Shown: positions 1 to 8,771, counted from the stretch's first letter. The stretch: 20,624 bases of DNA from JAUXEH01 sp965602945 (GCA_965602945.1 CBFDBC010000046.1:1-20624), one strand, 5' to 3'. Translations and numbers: made by a program. Notes: generated by a model from the sequence alone, not told the origin.

Positions 1-579
1 CTGGCGTTCACCGACGACGACTGCCGGCCGGCCGCGGACTGGCTGGAAAAAGCGGATGCGTATTTCGACGATCCCGGAGTGGCAGGGCTCGAGGGCCTGA
101 TCCGCACGGATCGTCTCGGCCATCCCGGATACAGGAGCGTGAGCAACGAGAATTTCCGCGGCATCGGCTTCATGACGGCCAACCTGTTCCTGCGTCTCGA
201 GGTCTTCAACACCCTGGGAGGATTCGATGAACGGTTCGACAATCCCCATTTCCGGGAAGACACGGACCTGGGCTGGCGGGCCCTGGAACACGGACAGATC
301 CCGTTCGGATTCGATGTCCAGGTCTTTCACCCGGCCCACCTCAGAGACGAACAGCGGGAGTCCCGGAGCGAGAGGGACCGGTTTTTCGAAAAGGACGCCC
401 TCCTGCTCAAGAAACACCCCCGCCGATTCAAGCAGCTCTTCCTGGCCGAGCCGGCCAACAAGACCGCTGCATACTGGGAGCATTTCCTGCGCGGGGGCCG
501 AAAATATCAGATAGACATACCTCAGTTCTATCACGAGTATATGAGGAAAAAGCTTTCTGAAGGGACGGATCGGTCATGA
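1..579 (+). CDS. Family-2 glycosyltransferase, 5'-truncated by the window edge
   Basis: The frame is open from base 1, so the N-terminus lies outside the window and 192 residues are visible. They start with LAFTDDD, where the DDD at visible residues 5-7 fits the metal- and nucleotide-sugar-binding DxD motif of GT-A fold enzymes. Further on come GGFDERF and a RED-x-D-LGWR segment (E86-D87), the usual acceptor-side ED motif of family-2 transferases, followed by FHP. No membrane segment is visible. By family it would transfer a sugar from a nucleotide donor to a lipid-linked or surface glycan at the inner face of the membrane. The stop overlaps the next start as ATGA, so it is translationally coupled to a VanZ-like gene and lies in one operon with a GT-C enzyme. 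The exact sugar cannot be told from sequence. Confidence 0.85.
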   Translation: MAFTDDDCRPAADWLEKADAYFDDPGVAGLEGLIRTDRLGHPGYRSVSNENFRGIGFMTANLFLRLEVFNTLGGFDERFDNPHFREDTDLGWRALEHGQIPFGFDVQVFHPAHLRDEQRESRSERDRFFEKDALLLKKHPRRFKQLFLAEPANKTAAYWEHFLRGGRKYQIDIPQFYHEYMRKKLSEGTDRS

Positions 580-1466
580 ACATCATTCTGAATTTTCTGC
601 TGCGGCACAAATGGTTCACCTGGGTCTTTGGCTCCCTCTACTTCATCTCCACGGTCGTCTTTCACAAGCCGGTGGCCCAGCTCTCTCTGAGGATCGAACG
701 GCAGGTCACGTACGCGTCCTATAATCGGGGATGGGGGCTGTTCGCACTCGCCGCCCTGACACTGGTGCTCGTGGCCGTCGTTTTCAGGATCATGAAGGGC
801 AAAGACCGACTCTTCAAACTGCTCTTCCTCGCCCTGACCTTCGGCCTGATCGGAGCCACCCACTGGGCGGTCCTGGCCGTTAACCTGGAGTACATCCATG
901 TCATGCAGTTCAGCCTCCTGGTATTCCCGCTCCTCGCCCTTACGCGCAGGTTCGGGGAGACCGTTTTCTGGATCGGCCTGCTGGGTGGCGTGGATGAGCT
1001 CTACCAGTACTATGTCGTCTGGTGGCCGCATCAGTCTTATTATGATTTCAATGACGTGATCCTGGACATCGCGGGCGGCGCCTTCATGGTTTTCCTCATC
1101 TACCTCTGGCTCAAAAAGGACGCGCTCTTCCCTCAGGGACACCTCCCCAAGGTCCGGTGGCTCAAGTCGCCCTCGGTATTTGCGGCAGCTGGCATCCTCG
1201 TGTTCTCACTCCTCGCCCATGCCGCCGGCGTGTTGAGCTTCTTTCCCAAGGCAGATAGGAGCCAGGAAAGCCAGGCCGCCATCCTGTTGAGCAGGGATCC
1301 GAAGGTCCCTCAGTTCTGGAGCGTATTCGAGAAGGGCAAGACCTATCACATCGTGGGCGCAGGGGAGTGGATGATCCTTCTGCTGCTCAGCACGGGTCTG
1401 TATTCACTCCTGGACTGGAGGCTGAGGACAGGACAACACGATTCCTCCAGGCAGGAGGACAACTGA
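576..1466 (+). CDS. VanZ-like polytopic membrane protein
   Basis: This 296-residue protein is strongly hydrophobic, with about six predicted membrane segments (roughly residues 15-30, 53-71, 82-102, 109-123, 162-178, 195-220) and a last one near 265-280. Residues 138-168 carry the VanZ-like signature: GGVDELYQYY (D140, E141, Q144), then DFNDVILDIAGG (D157, N159, D160, D164, G167). VanZ-like domains were first linked to teicoplanin resistance but occur widely in proteins of unknown role. Here the setting between two glycosyltransferases points to surface-glycan work rather than resistance. The ATG overlaps the stop of the upstream glycosyltransferase (ATGA), and the next gene follows after 3 bases. 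The stretch at about residues 225-265 looks like an extracytoplasmic loop and matches nothing I recognise. Confidence 0.7.
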   Translation: MNIILNFLLRHKWFTWVFGSLYFISTVVFHKPVAQLSLRIERQVTYASYNRGWGLFALAALTLVLVAVVFRIMKGKDRLFKLLFLALTFGLIGATHWAVLAVNLEYIHVMQFSLLVFPLLALTRRFGETVFWIGLLGGVDELYQYYVVWWPHQSYYDFNDVILDIAGGAFMVFLIYLWLKKDALFPQGHLPKVRWLKSPSVFAAAGILVFSLLAHAAGVLSFFPKADRSQESQAAILLSRDPKVPQFWSVFEKGKTYHIVGAGEWMILLLLSTGLYSLLDWRLRTGQHDSSRQEDN

Positions 1467-1469
1467 ACC

Positions 1470-3566
1470 ATGCCGGAGAAAATGCCGGAAAGCGCTGACC
1501 TCCTCGCCTCGTCCAGGAGCTTTGCTGAGACAGGGCCGAAGCTATGGACCTCCCTCATTTTCCTTTATGCACTGTTCGTCTTCCTGCGCTTCCTCCAATC
1601 GCTCCTCCTCTCTGAACCGGCCGTGATCCCGGATGAGCTGGTCTATAAATCCATGGCCTACGGCTTCTACAAATGGCTGGACCCGTTTGTGCTGAGACCC
1701 GAGGCCGTGGGGGCCCCCACCAATGTCGGCTACGTTCTCTATCAGATCCTCATCGCTTTCATCTTTTTTTTCCGGGACAACTTCCTCGTGGCCGGAAAGC
1801 TGTTCAATGCCTTCCTGATCAATGCCACCCTCTTTCCCCTCTATGGGATCCTGAAGGACTTCGTGCCGCGCCGGGAGGCTGCCCTGGGCGCGGCCTCGGC
1901 GCTGCTGCTCCCCTCGTTCGGCTATTCCTCCTTCCTGATGGCCGAGAACCTGTACACCCCCCTTTTTGCGATCTGTGTCTACCTGATCTACAAGAGCTGC
2001 ACGGGAGGCACTCGCCGCTTTGCTCTGCTCACCGCCGGCTGCCTGGTGCTCTGCTTCCTGACCAAACCGCATGCCCTTGTCCTCCTGGCCGCACTCCTTG
2101 TATGCGGAAGCTTCCTTGCCGCCTTCTCTGCCCTCAAGGTGAAGGACCGATCTTCGAGCCGGGAGGTCCTGCTGAACCTGGGAGCCGCCTCTGCAGTGCT
2201 GACCGCCTCCTTTGTGGCTTTCATCGGGATCTTCGGAGGGAGCGTCGGCCGGAGCGCTGGATTCAACCTGGCCGTTACCCGAGGGATCCTCTCCAGGGTC
2301 ATCAGCGGATTCGGCAGCGAGGGGTATGTCTTCAGCGAGTTCCTGACCATGGCGGCGGCCCACCTGGGCAGCGTGTTGTTCCTCTTCCTACCGCCGCTCC
2401 TGCTGACCTTCTGGGGCTGGTCCCATGCGTTCAGGGAGCGGGATACGAAACGCCTCGCCTTTTCGAGTCTTGTCTTGTTCCTCCTGTTCGAGCTGTCGGC
2501 CCTGATCCTGATCACATCATTATTCTTCGCCCCCGAGGAGTCGTTTGTCCGCCTGCATGGGCGTTTCTACTCCATGGCTTTTCCCCTGCTGATCATCTCC
2601 TTCATGGCTTTCCGGAAGCAGGTCCGCTGGACCGGCGCACGCAAGATCCTCCTGCTTTCTCTCTCGTTCCTCGCCCTGCTCGCCCTCCTCCCAGGCTTCC
2701 CCGTCTTTTTCGCGAGCCCCGTCAAGTTCACCCTGGCCATCGATTTTCCGGAAGTGGCCTGGGCCGCGTTCCTTCCCAGGATCTTGGTGGCGACCGTGGT
2801 GTTCCTCTTCGGCTGGATGACGATCCAGCTGATCCGTAAAGATCGGACCGGCCTTTACTTGGGATTCTTCGTGCTTGTCGCCTTGCTCGCCAATGGTGCG
2901 GAGAGCTGGATCCTGGTCCGATTCTACGAACCGCAGAGGGCGGCCACCCGGCCGGCCCGAACATTCATCCGGGACACGATCCGGAACCCTGAATCCCGGG
3001 TGGCTGTGATCGATCCCGGAGAGATCCACAAATTTCTTGCGGTGTTCTGGCTACCCTACAACTTTACCTACGCCGCACGGCTGCCAGAACACACCACCCT
3101 GGGACGGGACAAGATCCCGGGCGAGACGGACTTTGTCGTGCTTTTTGGCGAGTACCCGCTCGATTTCCAGCCCCTCAAGGCCTTTCGAAGGGGGAGATGT
3201 CGGATTCTGCGCTTGGCCAGCCATGAGAACGTGATCCGGGACTTCATGGGCGTCACACTGGATGCCCCGGAATGGGGATGGACGGAAAAAGAATTCGCCT
3301 ATTTCCCGGAGGAACGTTTCGAACGGCTCGTGCTCACCCTGAATGATTGGCAGCCTTATTATCCACGGGAACTCAAGATCCGCACGAGCCAGGGAAGCCA
3401 GCGGATCCGCCTAAGCCGCTCTCCGGATCCGATCATCCTCCCCTATTCCCGCTTCTATCGCTTCTCCGTGGACAGGACCTTCAACCCGCGGGAGCTGGGG
3501 ATCAATCCGGAAGACGACCGCGAGCTGGGGATCAGCCTCCGGTCCGCCATGATCGAATTTCGGTAG
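1470..3566 (+). CDS. GT-C type membrane glycosyltransferase (PMT/ArnT-like, GT39 or related)
   Basis: The product has 698 residues, with about ten to twelve hydrophobic segments between residues 27 and 485 and a soluble C-terminal domain from about 490 to the end. After the first membrane helix comes IPDELVYKSMAYGFYK. The acidic pair D55-E56 sits where PMT/ArnT-family GT-C enzymes keep their catalytic acidic residue in the first outer loop. FLMAENLYTPLF later in the core also fits this fold. Such enzymes move a sugar from a polyprenyl-phosphate donor to lipids or proteins on the outer face of the membrane. A GGAGG at 1454-1458 lies 11 bases before the ATG, and the gene starts 3 bases after the VanZ-like gene, so the three form one operon. 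The C-terminal domain is probably extracytoplasmic and I do not recognise it. Acceptor and donor are unknown. Confidence 0.75.
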   Translation: MPEKMPESADLLASSRSFAETGPKLWTSLIFLYALFVFLRFLQSLLLSEPAVIPDELVYKSMAYGFYKWLDPFVLRPEAVGAPTNVGYVLYQILIAFIFFFRDNFLVAGKLFNAFLINATLFPLYGILKDFVPRREAALGAASALLLPSFGYSSFLMAENLYTPLFAICVYLIYKSCTGGTRRFALLTAGCLVLCFLTKPHALVLLAALLVCGSFLAAFSALKVKDRSSSREVLLNLGAASAVLTASFVAFIGIFGGSVGRSAGFNLAVTRGILSRVISGFGSEGYVFSEFLTMAAAHLGSVLFLFLPPLLLTFWGWSHAFRERDTKRLAFSSLVLFLLFELSALILITSLFFAPEESFVRLHGRFYSMAFPLLIISFMAFRKQVRWTGARKILLLSLSFLALLALLPGFPVFFASPVKFTLAIDFPEVAWAAFLPRILVATVVFLFGWMTIQLIRKDRTGLYLGFFVLVALLANGAESWILVRFYEPQRAATRPARTFIRDTIRNPESRVAVIDPGEIHKFLAVFWLPYNFTYAARLPEHTTLGRDKIPGETDFVVLFGEYPLDFQPLKAFRRGRCRILRLASHENVIRDFMGVTLDAPEWGWTEKEFAYFPEERFERLVLTLNDWQPYYPRELKIRTSQGSQRIRLSRSPDPIILPYSRFYRFSVDRTFNPRELGINPEDDRELGISLRSAMIEFR

Positions 3567-3583
3567 CTGTCCCCCCCTCAGCC

Positions 3584-3601
3584 CTTCACACAAACTTCAC
3601 G
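3584..3601 (+). promoter_or_regulatory. PhoB-like direct repeat upstream of the two-component operon
   Basis: Two 7-base repeats, CTTCACA (3584-3590) and CTTCACG (3595-3601), are separated by 4 bases. This is the 7+4 geometry bound by OmpR/PhoB-type regulators in tandem. It lies about 150 bases upstream of a kinase whose partner regulator is of that type, so autoregulation is a reasonable inference. A possible -10 hexamer, GATAAT, lies at 3642-3647. Confidence 0.4.
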
Positions 3602-3611
3602 CAAGCGTACC

Positions 3612-3624
3612 GAGTGATTCACTC
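3612..3624. repeat. Perfect 13-bp palindrome in the kinase upstream region
   Basis: GAGTGA and TCACTC flank a single central T. The loop is too short for a hairpin, so if it is functional it would be a DNA site for a dimeric regulator. It sits between the PhoB-like repeat and the candidate promoter. I do not recognise it as a known operator. Confidence 0.3.
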
Positions 3625-3668
3625 AACGTAAGAGCCTGTTGGATAATATCGGACTCTGGGATTAAGGC

Positions 3669-3697
3669 TTGTTTTTATGTAAGGCGTTTAATACTAT
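3669..3697 (+). promoter_or_regulatory. Candidate sigma70-type promoter of the two-component operon
   Basis: TTGTTT (3669-3674) and TACTAT (3692-3697) are separated by exactly 17 bases, with the expected start of transcription near 3704 and the kinase start codon at 3750. The gap is clearly AT-richer than the flanking genes. Each hexamer matches the consensus imperfectly, so this is a prediction. Confidence 0.5.
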
Positions 3698-3749
3698 CAT
3701 CACGGGCACCGGGGTTCTGCCAGACGCTCAGTTTTGACGGCGGATATAG

Positions 3750-5864
3750 GTGAAACATAAACGCAAGAGGATTCTCCTCCTTTTTGGCTTGGGCATCGTC
3801 CTCCCGAGTCTGCTTTTAGGCTATTTCGCATTTCGTGGTTTTCGGAACGACCAGGCTCTTCTGGAAAGGGAGCGTCTCGAAGAGCACCAGCTGATCGCTG
3901 ACCGAATCACAGCAGTCATCACCTCCAGCCTCCTCGATTGTGAACGCATGTTCCTTACTCTGCTCGCGGCGGAAGAAGAAGACGCGGCAGCCTTTTCTTC
4001 CTCACTGACAAAGCTGAAGCAGCAGGAGCCGCTGATCGAGGAGATCTTCTCGGTAGAAAACAGTCAATCCATTCGCTTTCCGAGCGTGGGCCAGTTGTTT
4101 CTTGAGGGTGAGGATGTCTCGTCTCCTTCGGCTTTTTCTCTCACTGGAGAAACGAGACGGATCATTCAGAGAGGAGAGGCCCTTGAGTTCCAGGAAAAAA
4201 ACCATCCTCAAGCCCTTCGCGAGTACCGCCGGGCCTTGAGTAGGCTGTCCGAGCCTGCCGCTCGGGCTGATGTCCTGAGCAAGATAGCGAGGATTCAAAA
4301 AAAATCAGGGCGGAATCAGGAGGCCCTGACAACCTACAGGGCCCTGGCCGGAGATTACGGCCAAATCAAGATCAGGGATGGAGTCCCGTGGGGCCTGGCC
4401 GCCCGCTTTGAGATGGGGTTCCTGCAAGCCGCCGGCGATGATCCTGCTCAAGCTTATTCCGGATTCACACAGCTCTACAGGGACCTGCTCCAGGGGCAAT
4501 GGGCTCTGGGCCGCGGACAGTTCGACTATTATGTTGAAAGGATACGCGGCCATATAGAGGAGATCCTATCACTTGAATCCAGCTCCAAAGATTCCCAATC
4601 TCTTGGGAAAGAATATTCAAAACTGGTGGATGAGGAGAAGACCAGAAGGATGGAGACGGAGCGGCGGATCGTTTTTAAGGCCTCTGCCGCAGCATACCTG
4701 GAACCTCCCTCAACAGGATGGGAAGGCAATCCTACGGGAGCCAGGAAGCGGTTTTTCTTCTCGATCGGGAGGCAGGAGTTTCTGGTATCCTGGTTAGGAA
4801 GGGTTGGCTCAACAGGGGAAAACTGGGGGCTCCTGATCGATCCAGGCGTCTTGAGATCCCCCATGATGGAGGAGGCCGTGGAGGAGGCTGTCTCTCCAGC
4901 TGACACGGCATGGATCGTGAGAAAAAGAGACGGAGATACTATCCTCTCATCCCCAGCCGCTCCGACCGGACCTCTTACGATCAGATCGGATTTTCCGGGC
5001 GGTTTTCCACCTTGGACCCTGGAATTCTATGGATCGGAATTTCGGTTTTTCGAGACGGTCATATCCTCGCGTAGAGGCATATATTTCTACATGTTCATCC
5101 TGATCGGAGGCATCCTCATCTTCGGGCTGATCTATTCCATTCGCACATTCACTCATGAGCTGGAGCTGTCACGGATGAAATCCGACTTCGTATCGACCGT
5201 CTCTCACGAATTCAAGAGCCCGCTGACCTCGATTCGCCAGATCGCGGAGATGCTGGTATCCGGCAGGGTACCTTCGGAGGACCGGCGTCAGAAATACTAT
5301 GAGATCCTACTCCAGCAAAGCGAACGGCTGTCTTTGCTCATCGAGAATGTCCTCAGTTTTGCCAAGATGGAAGAGGGGAAGAAAAAATTCGTGTTTGCTC
5401 CAACGGACATCGAAGCCATGCTGCAGGACATCGTGTCAGAGGCGAGGGATCGTTTAGCGCATGCAGGATTCGGCATCGAGTTGGAGATCCCCAAGCAGCT
5501 CCCGGAAGTATCGGCCGATCACGCTGCCCTTTCGCAGTCCATCACCAACCTGCTCGACAATGCCGCCAAGTACTCCGGAGATTCCCGAAAGATCGAGGTC
5601 AAGGCCTCAGTGGAAGGCCCATTTATGGCCCTGAGTGTCAGAGACTTCGGCATGGGGATCTCAAAACATGAGCAGGAACGGGTTTTTGATCGATTCTACC
5701 GGGGCGGAGATGAACTGACGCGCACCATCAAAGGCAGTGGTCTGGGCCTCACTCTGGTCAAGCAGATCGTTGAGGCCCACAAAGGACTCGTCAAAATAGA
5801 GAGCCAACCAGAGAAGGGGAGCAAATTTTCGATCCTGCTCCCCCTGGAAAAAAAAGAGGATTAG
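3750..5864 (+). CDS. Sensor histidine kinase with large extracytoplasmic TPR-like domain
   Basis: The product has 704 residues. A first membrane helix lies at about residues 8-27 and a second at 444-464, leaving an extracytoplasmic domain of over 400 residues. Within it, residues 148-250 read as TPR-like helical repeats (QALREYRRALSRL, then QEALTTYRALAGDY), an uncommon sensor content. The cytoplasmic half is a standard kinase core. The HisKA domain has the phosphoacceptor H486 in VSHEFKSPL. The ATPase domain has the N-box NLLDNAAKYS (N600, N604), G1 DFGMG (D632), F-box RVFDRFY and G2 GSGLGL (662-666). No HAMP or PAS domain is evident, and only a short linker joins the second helix to HisKA. 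The GTG start is the only one that keeps the first membrane helix, although its ribosome site is weak. The partner regulator begins 2 bases after the stop. The signal sensed is unknown. Confidence 0.92.
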   Translation: MKHKRKRILLLFGLGIVLPSLLLGYFAFRGFRNDQALLERERLEEHQLIADRITAVITSSLLDCERMFLTLLAAEEEDAAAFSSSLTKLKQQEPLIEEIFSVENSQSIRFPSVGQLFLEGEDVSSPSAFSLTGETRRIIQRGEALEFQEKNHPQALREYRRALSRLSEPAARADVLSKIARIQKKSGRNQEALTTYRALAGDYGQIKIRDGVPWGLAARFEMGFLQAAGDDPAQAYSGFTQLYRDLLQGQWALGRGQFDYYVERIRGHIEEILSLESSSKDSQSLGKEYSKLVDEEKTRRMETERRIVFKASAAAYLEPPSTGWEGNPTGARKRFFFSIGRQEFLVSWLGRVGSTGENWGLLIDPGVLRSPMMEEAVEEAVSPADTAWIVRKRDGDTILSSPAAPTGPLTIRSDFPGGFPPWTLEFYGSEFRFFETVISSRRGIYFYMFILIGGILIFGLIYSIRTFTHELELSRMKSDFVSTVSHEFKSPLTSIRQIAEMLVSGRVPSEDRRQKYYEILLQQSERLSLLIENVLSFAKMEEGKKKFVFAPTDIEAMLQDIVSEARDRLAHAGFGIELEIPKQLPEVSADHAALSQSITNLLDNAAKYSGDSRKIEVKASVEGPFMALSVRDFGMGISKHEQERVFDRFYRGGDELTRTIKGSGLGLTLVKQIVEAHKGLVKIESQPEKGSKFSILLPLEKKED

Positions 5865-5866
5865 AG

Positions 5867-6571
5867 ATGGCAAAAATATTGATCATCGAGGACGAGGAAA
5901 GCATCCTGATGGCCCTGGAGGACAACCTCGGTATGGAGGGATACGACGTGTCTAGCGCAAGGGATGGTCTAGAGGGATTCACCAAAGCCCAGGAGCCAGG
6001 ATGGGACCTGATCATCCTGGATATCATGCTCCCGCAGATGGACGGATTCGATGTATGTAAAAAACTCCGGGGAAATGGAATCAGAACCCCCATCCTGATG
6101 CTGACAGCCAAGAGCCAGGAAATCGACAAGGTCCTGGGCCTGGAGTTCGGGGCCGACGATTATGTCACCAAACCGTTTGGTTCTCGAGAACTCCTAGCCC
6201 GGATCAAGGCCCTCTTGAGACGGGCCGCCCCATCTATACAGGGATCAAAATCCTACCATTTCGGAGACATCGACGTAGACTTCGAGAGATATGAGGCCAA
6301 AAAGGCCGGGGCTCCCCTCTCCTTGACGGCCCTCGAATATTCCCTGCTACGTTATCTCCTCCGCCACAAGGGGAAGGTCCTGGACCGTGACTCCATCTTG
6401 GATGGCGTGTGGGGGAAGGAGGTCTACATCCAGCCGCGCACGGTGGACAAACACATCGCGCACCTGAGGAAAAAGATCGAAGACGATCCTGAGGAACCCC
6501 GGTTCATCATCGGGGTGCGGAGCGTGGGATACAAGTTTTCGGACAACATCGATGTCACCGAATCTTCATAG
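5867..6571 (+). CDS. OmpR/PhoB-family response regulator
   Basis: At 234 residues this is the usual length for the family. The receiver domain (about 1-118) has the acidic pocket E8-D9, phosphoacceptor D52 in LDIMLPQMDG, T80 and K102 in the DDYVTKPFG loop. The C-terminal winged-helix domain (about 128-228) shows LSLTALEYSLLRYLL, the recognition-helix region RTVDKHIAHLRKKIE and the closing RSVGYKF. These are all conserved features of the OmpR/PhoB DNA-binding class, which binds direct repeats as tandem dimers. It starts 2 bases after the kinase stop, behind an AGAGGA ribosome site in the kinase end, so the pair is co-expressed. Candidate targets are the 7+4 repeats at 3584-3601 and 8772-8811. 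No key residue is missing. Confidence 0.95.
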   Translation: MAKILIIEDEESILMALEDNLGMEGYDVSSARDGLEGFTKAQEPGWDLIILDIMLPQMDGFDVCKKLRGNGIRTPILMLTAKSQEIDKVLGLEFGADDYVTKPFGSRELLARIKALLRRAAPSIQGSKSYHFGDIDVDFERYEAKKAGAPLSLTALEYSLLRYLLRHKGKVLDRDSILDGVWGKEVYIQPRTVDKHIAHLRKKIEDDPEEPRFIIGVRSVGYKFSDNIDVTESS

Positions 6572-6655
6572 ACCGGTAGCCAAGGCTTCATTCATGAGAA
6601 TGGGGATACGCGTACATTACCTCCTGATGAAGAATCAAAGAGAGGAGGGACGACA

Positions 6656-8710
6656 ATGAGGCGAATCCATAGGATTTGGGTATTTTCATTCATCCTGCTG
6701 ATCACACTTATGGCAGGAGCACACCAACAGACGGGAGAGCAACTCTTCCAGTCCGGCATCTATGCCGAGGAGGTCGAAGGGGACCTGACCAAGGCGATCG
6801 AGATCTATTTGCGGGTCCTTGAAGAATTCCCGAACGAAAAGACGGTCGGCGCCAAGGCGCAGCTCCACCTGGGATACTGTTATGAAAAGCTCGGTCGGGC
6901 CGATGCCATCAAAGCGTATGAACGAGTGCTGGAGAAGTTCGGCGGTCAGTCCGAGCAGGTAGCGGCCGCCCGCGCGCGCCTCGCCATGCTCCAGGATCAG
7001 ACACCCCAGGGGATCCACCGACGAAAACTGCTGGAAGGACCCGATGCCGGTCAGGCCGGGCGGATCTCACCGGACGGGACCAAAGTGTTGATCCGTCGAG
7101 AAATATTCGGCGGTGAAAACATCGGGATCTACGATCTCGGCAGCGGAAAGCTGGATTATATCACTCACAATGACTGGTCCAAAGGAGACCCGGGCGTCGG
7201 GGCAGCCAGCTGGTCTCCGGATGGAACGGAGATCGTTTTTAGGCAAACGGGTCCCGGAAACTCCGGACCGAGTGAGATCGTCGTCTCCGATTTGAAGGGC
7301 AAAGCCCGGATGATTCACCGCATCGAAGACAAAAGAGATGGCTTCCTCAGACCCATCGCTTGGCTGCCCAGGGGAGGCGGGATCCTGGGCATTTTCATAC
7401 GCCCGGATAAGATTGCATCCCTGGGAGTTGTCCCTTTGGAAGGAAAAACGTACAGGCCGTTCTACACACTCAAGGGATCGGTCGAGCGGCGACGAGTCGC
7501 GGACCCATCGCCGGATGGACGTTTTGTCGTGTTTCAGGAGAAAGATAGCCAGGGTAGACACGACATCCATATCATTAGAATCGACGGCACCTTACGACAG
7601 GTGCTGAGCGATCATCCGGCAGATGAACAGGCCCCGCGCTGGTCCCCCGATGGGCGGCACATCGTGTTCAAGAGCCAGCGGCACGGCAGCTGGGCTCTGT
7701 GGGGTATGCCCGTCCGGGATGGGAATCCCACAGGCGAGGCTTTTTTTATCATGAAAGGAAATCCCGGCTTGGAGAACTGGATCCCAAAGGGCCTGGCGTT
7801 CCATGAAACCCTGATGGTGCAGGACATCTACACCGCCTCTTTCGATCCAGACAGCTTGGAAGTCACCGGCAAACCTCGGCAGATCGATTACACTCCCACG
7901 GGGGGGAACGTCTGTCCCATCTGGTCGCCTGACGGAAATCACCTGGCTTTCGTGGCCTTTGACAAGGCAAAGGATGAGAGCCGAGTGGTTATCGTTTCCG
8001 CTCAGGGGACCGACCCCCGCGAATACCCCAATCCCGCCCAAGAACAGGTGCCCCTGGCCATACACGACCTGTGCTGGCTTCCTGACGGGAGCGGAATCAG
8101 CCTATCGGATTATAACGGCCGCGGGAATCCTCAGGCCCTGCATCTGCTCAATCTCGAAACAGGGGCTTGGAAATCCTGGTCGATCCCTGTTTTGAGCTGG
8201 ACCCGGACAGCATGGAATAAGGAAGGAACATCATTCCTGTACATCCGCAATGGCCAGGATAATCCGGGCATCATCGAGCGCAACGCGGAAACAGGGGCCG
8301 AGCGTTACGTACTGAAGCAAGGGGGGGTCAAACGCGGGCTCAAATTCTCGCGTGACTACTCGCAGCTGGCGTTTACAATAGGTAACACCCGCACCGCTCT
8401 GCTCGATATGGAAACCGGGAAACACCGGATCCTGACATCCGAGCACCGCGGCGGACTGACTTGGTCCCCCGATGGGAGATATCTCATCTGCACGGGGAAT
8501 CGTGACAAGCTCTGGTTCCCGACGGGGTTGTTCATCCTTTCGGCGACCGATGGATCGGCCCGGAGGCTCGACCTGGAATTCCCAGAGGGATACAACTTCT
8601 TCGATCCCACCTGGTCACCCGATGGGAAGCAGATCGCGTTCATGGCGCAGTCCATGAAGACCGAACTCTTCCTGATGAAGAACATCATCCCTGAGAGCCT
8701 CAAAAAGTAG
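6656..8710 (+). CDS. Exported TPR plus PD40 (TolB-like) beta-propeller protein
   Basis: The product has 684 residues, with a Sec-type signal peptide (basic MRRIHR, a hydrophobic stretch at 8-20, probable cleavage near AGA at 20-22). Residues about 25-120 contain two to three TPR units (AIEIYLRVLEEFP, then AIKAYERVLEKFG). From about 130 onward there are eight PD40-type units marked by SPDG or its close variants (ISPDGTKVLI, WSPDGTEIVF, PSPDGRFVVF, WSPDGRHIVF, WSPDGNHLAF, WLPDGSGISL, WSPDGRYLIC, WSPDGKQIAF), which predicts a beta-propeller. No peptidase or other catalytic domain follows. The gene has a strong ribosome site (GGAGGG at 6644-6649, 6 bases before ATG). It lies 84 bases after the two-component regulator, so it could share its transcript or be a target. 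It probably acts as an extracytoplasmic binding or assembly protein, and the ligand is unknown. Confidence 0.85.
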   Translation: MRRIHRIWVFSFILLITLMAGAHQQTGEQLFQSGIYAEEVEGDLTKAIEIYLRVLEEFPNEKTVGAKAQLHLGYCYEKLGRADAIKAYERVLEKFGGQSEQVAAARARLAMLQDQTPQGIHRRKLLEGPDAGQAGRISPDGTKVLIRREIFGGENIGIYDLGSGKLDYITHNDWSKGDPGVGAASWSPDGTEIVFRQTGPGNSGPSEIVVSDLKGKARMIHRIEDKRDGFLRPIAWLPRGGGILGIFIRPDKIASLGVVPLEGKTYRPFYTLKGSVERRRVADPSPDGRFVVFQEKDSQGRHDIHIIRIDGTLRQVLSDHPADEQAPRWSPDGRHIVFKSQRHGSWALWGMPVRDGNPTGEAFFIMKGNPGLENWIPKGLAFHETLMVQDIYTASFDPDSLEVTGKPRQIDYTPTGGNVCPIWSPDGNHLAFVAFDKAKDESRVVIVSAQGTDPREYPNPAQEQVPLAIHDLCWLPDGSGISLSDYNGRGNPQALHLLNLETGAWKSWSIPVLSWTRTAWNKEGTSFLYIRNGQDNPGIIERNAETGAERYVLKQGGVKRGLKFSRDYSQLAFTIGNTRTALLDMETGKHRILTSEHRGGLTWSPDGRYLICTGNRDKLWFPTGLFILSATDGSARRLDLEFPEGYNFFDPTWSPDGKQIAFMAQSMKTELFLMKNIIPESLKK

Positions 8711-8771
8711 AGCCTTCCCCAGGGATGAGGGGGCACCCGGATCGTGGCAGGCTGTCCCCTTCCCCTCTTCC

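Noticed and set aside
531..1142. Long open frame on the minus strand opposite the VanZ-like gene; similar ones at 1542-2363, 12249-13208 and 18258-19088
   Set aside because: Composition is charged and low-complexity, as expected from the antisense of GC-rich coding DNA. No domain is recognisable, and each lies fully inside a well-supported gene.
8721..8768. Possible terminator hairpin after the PD40 gene
   Set aside because: The stem needs wobble pairs and mismatches, has a 17-base loop and is not followed by a T run.
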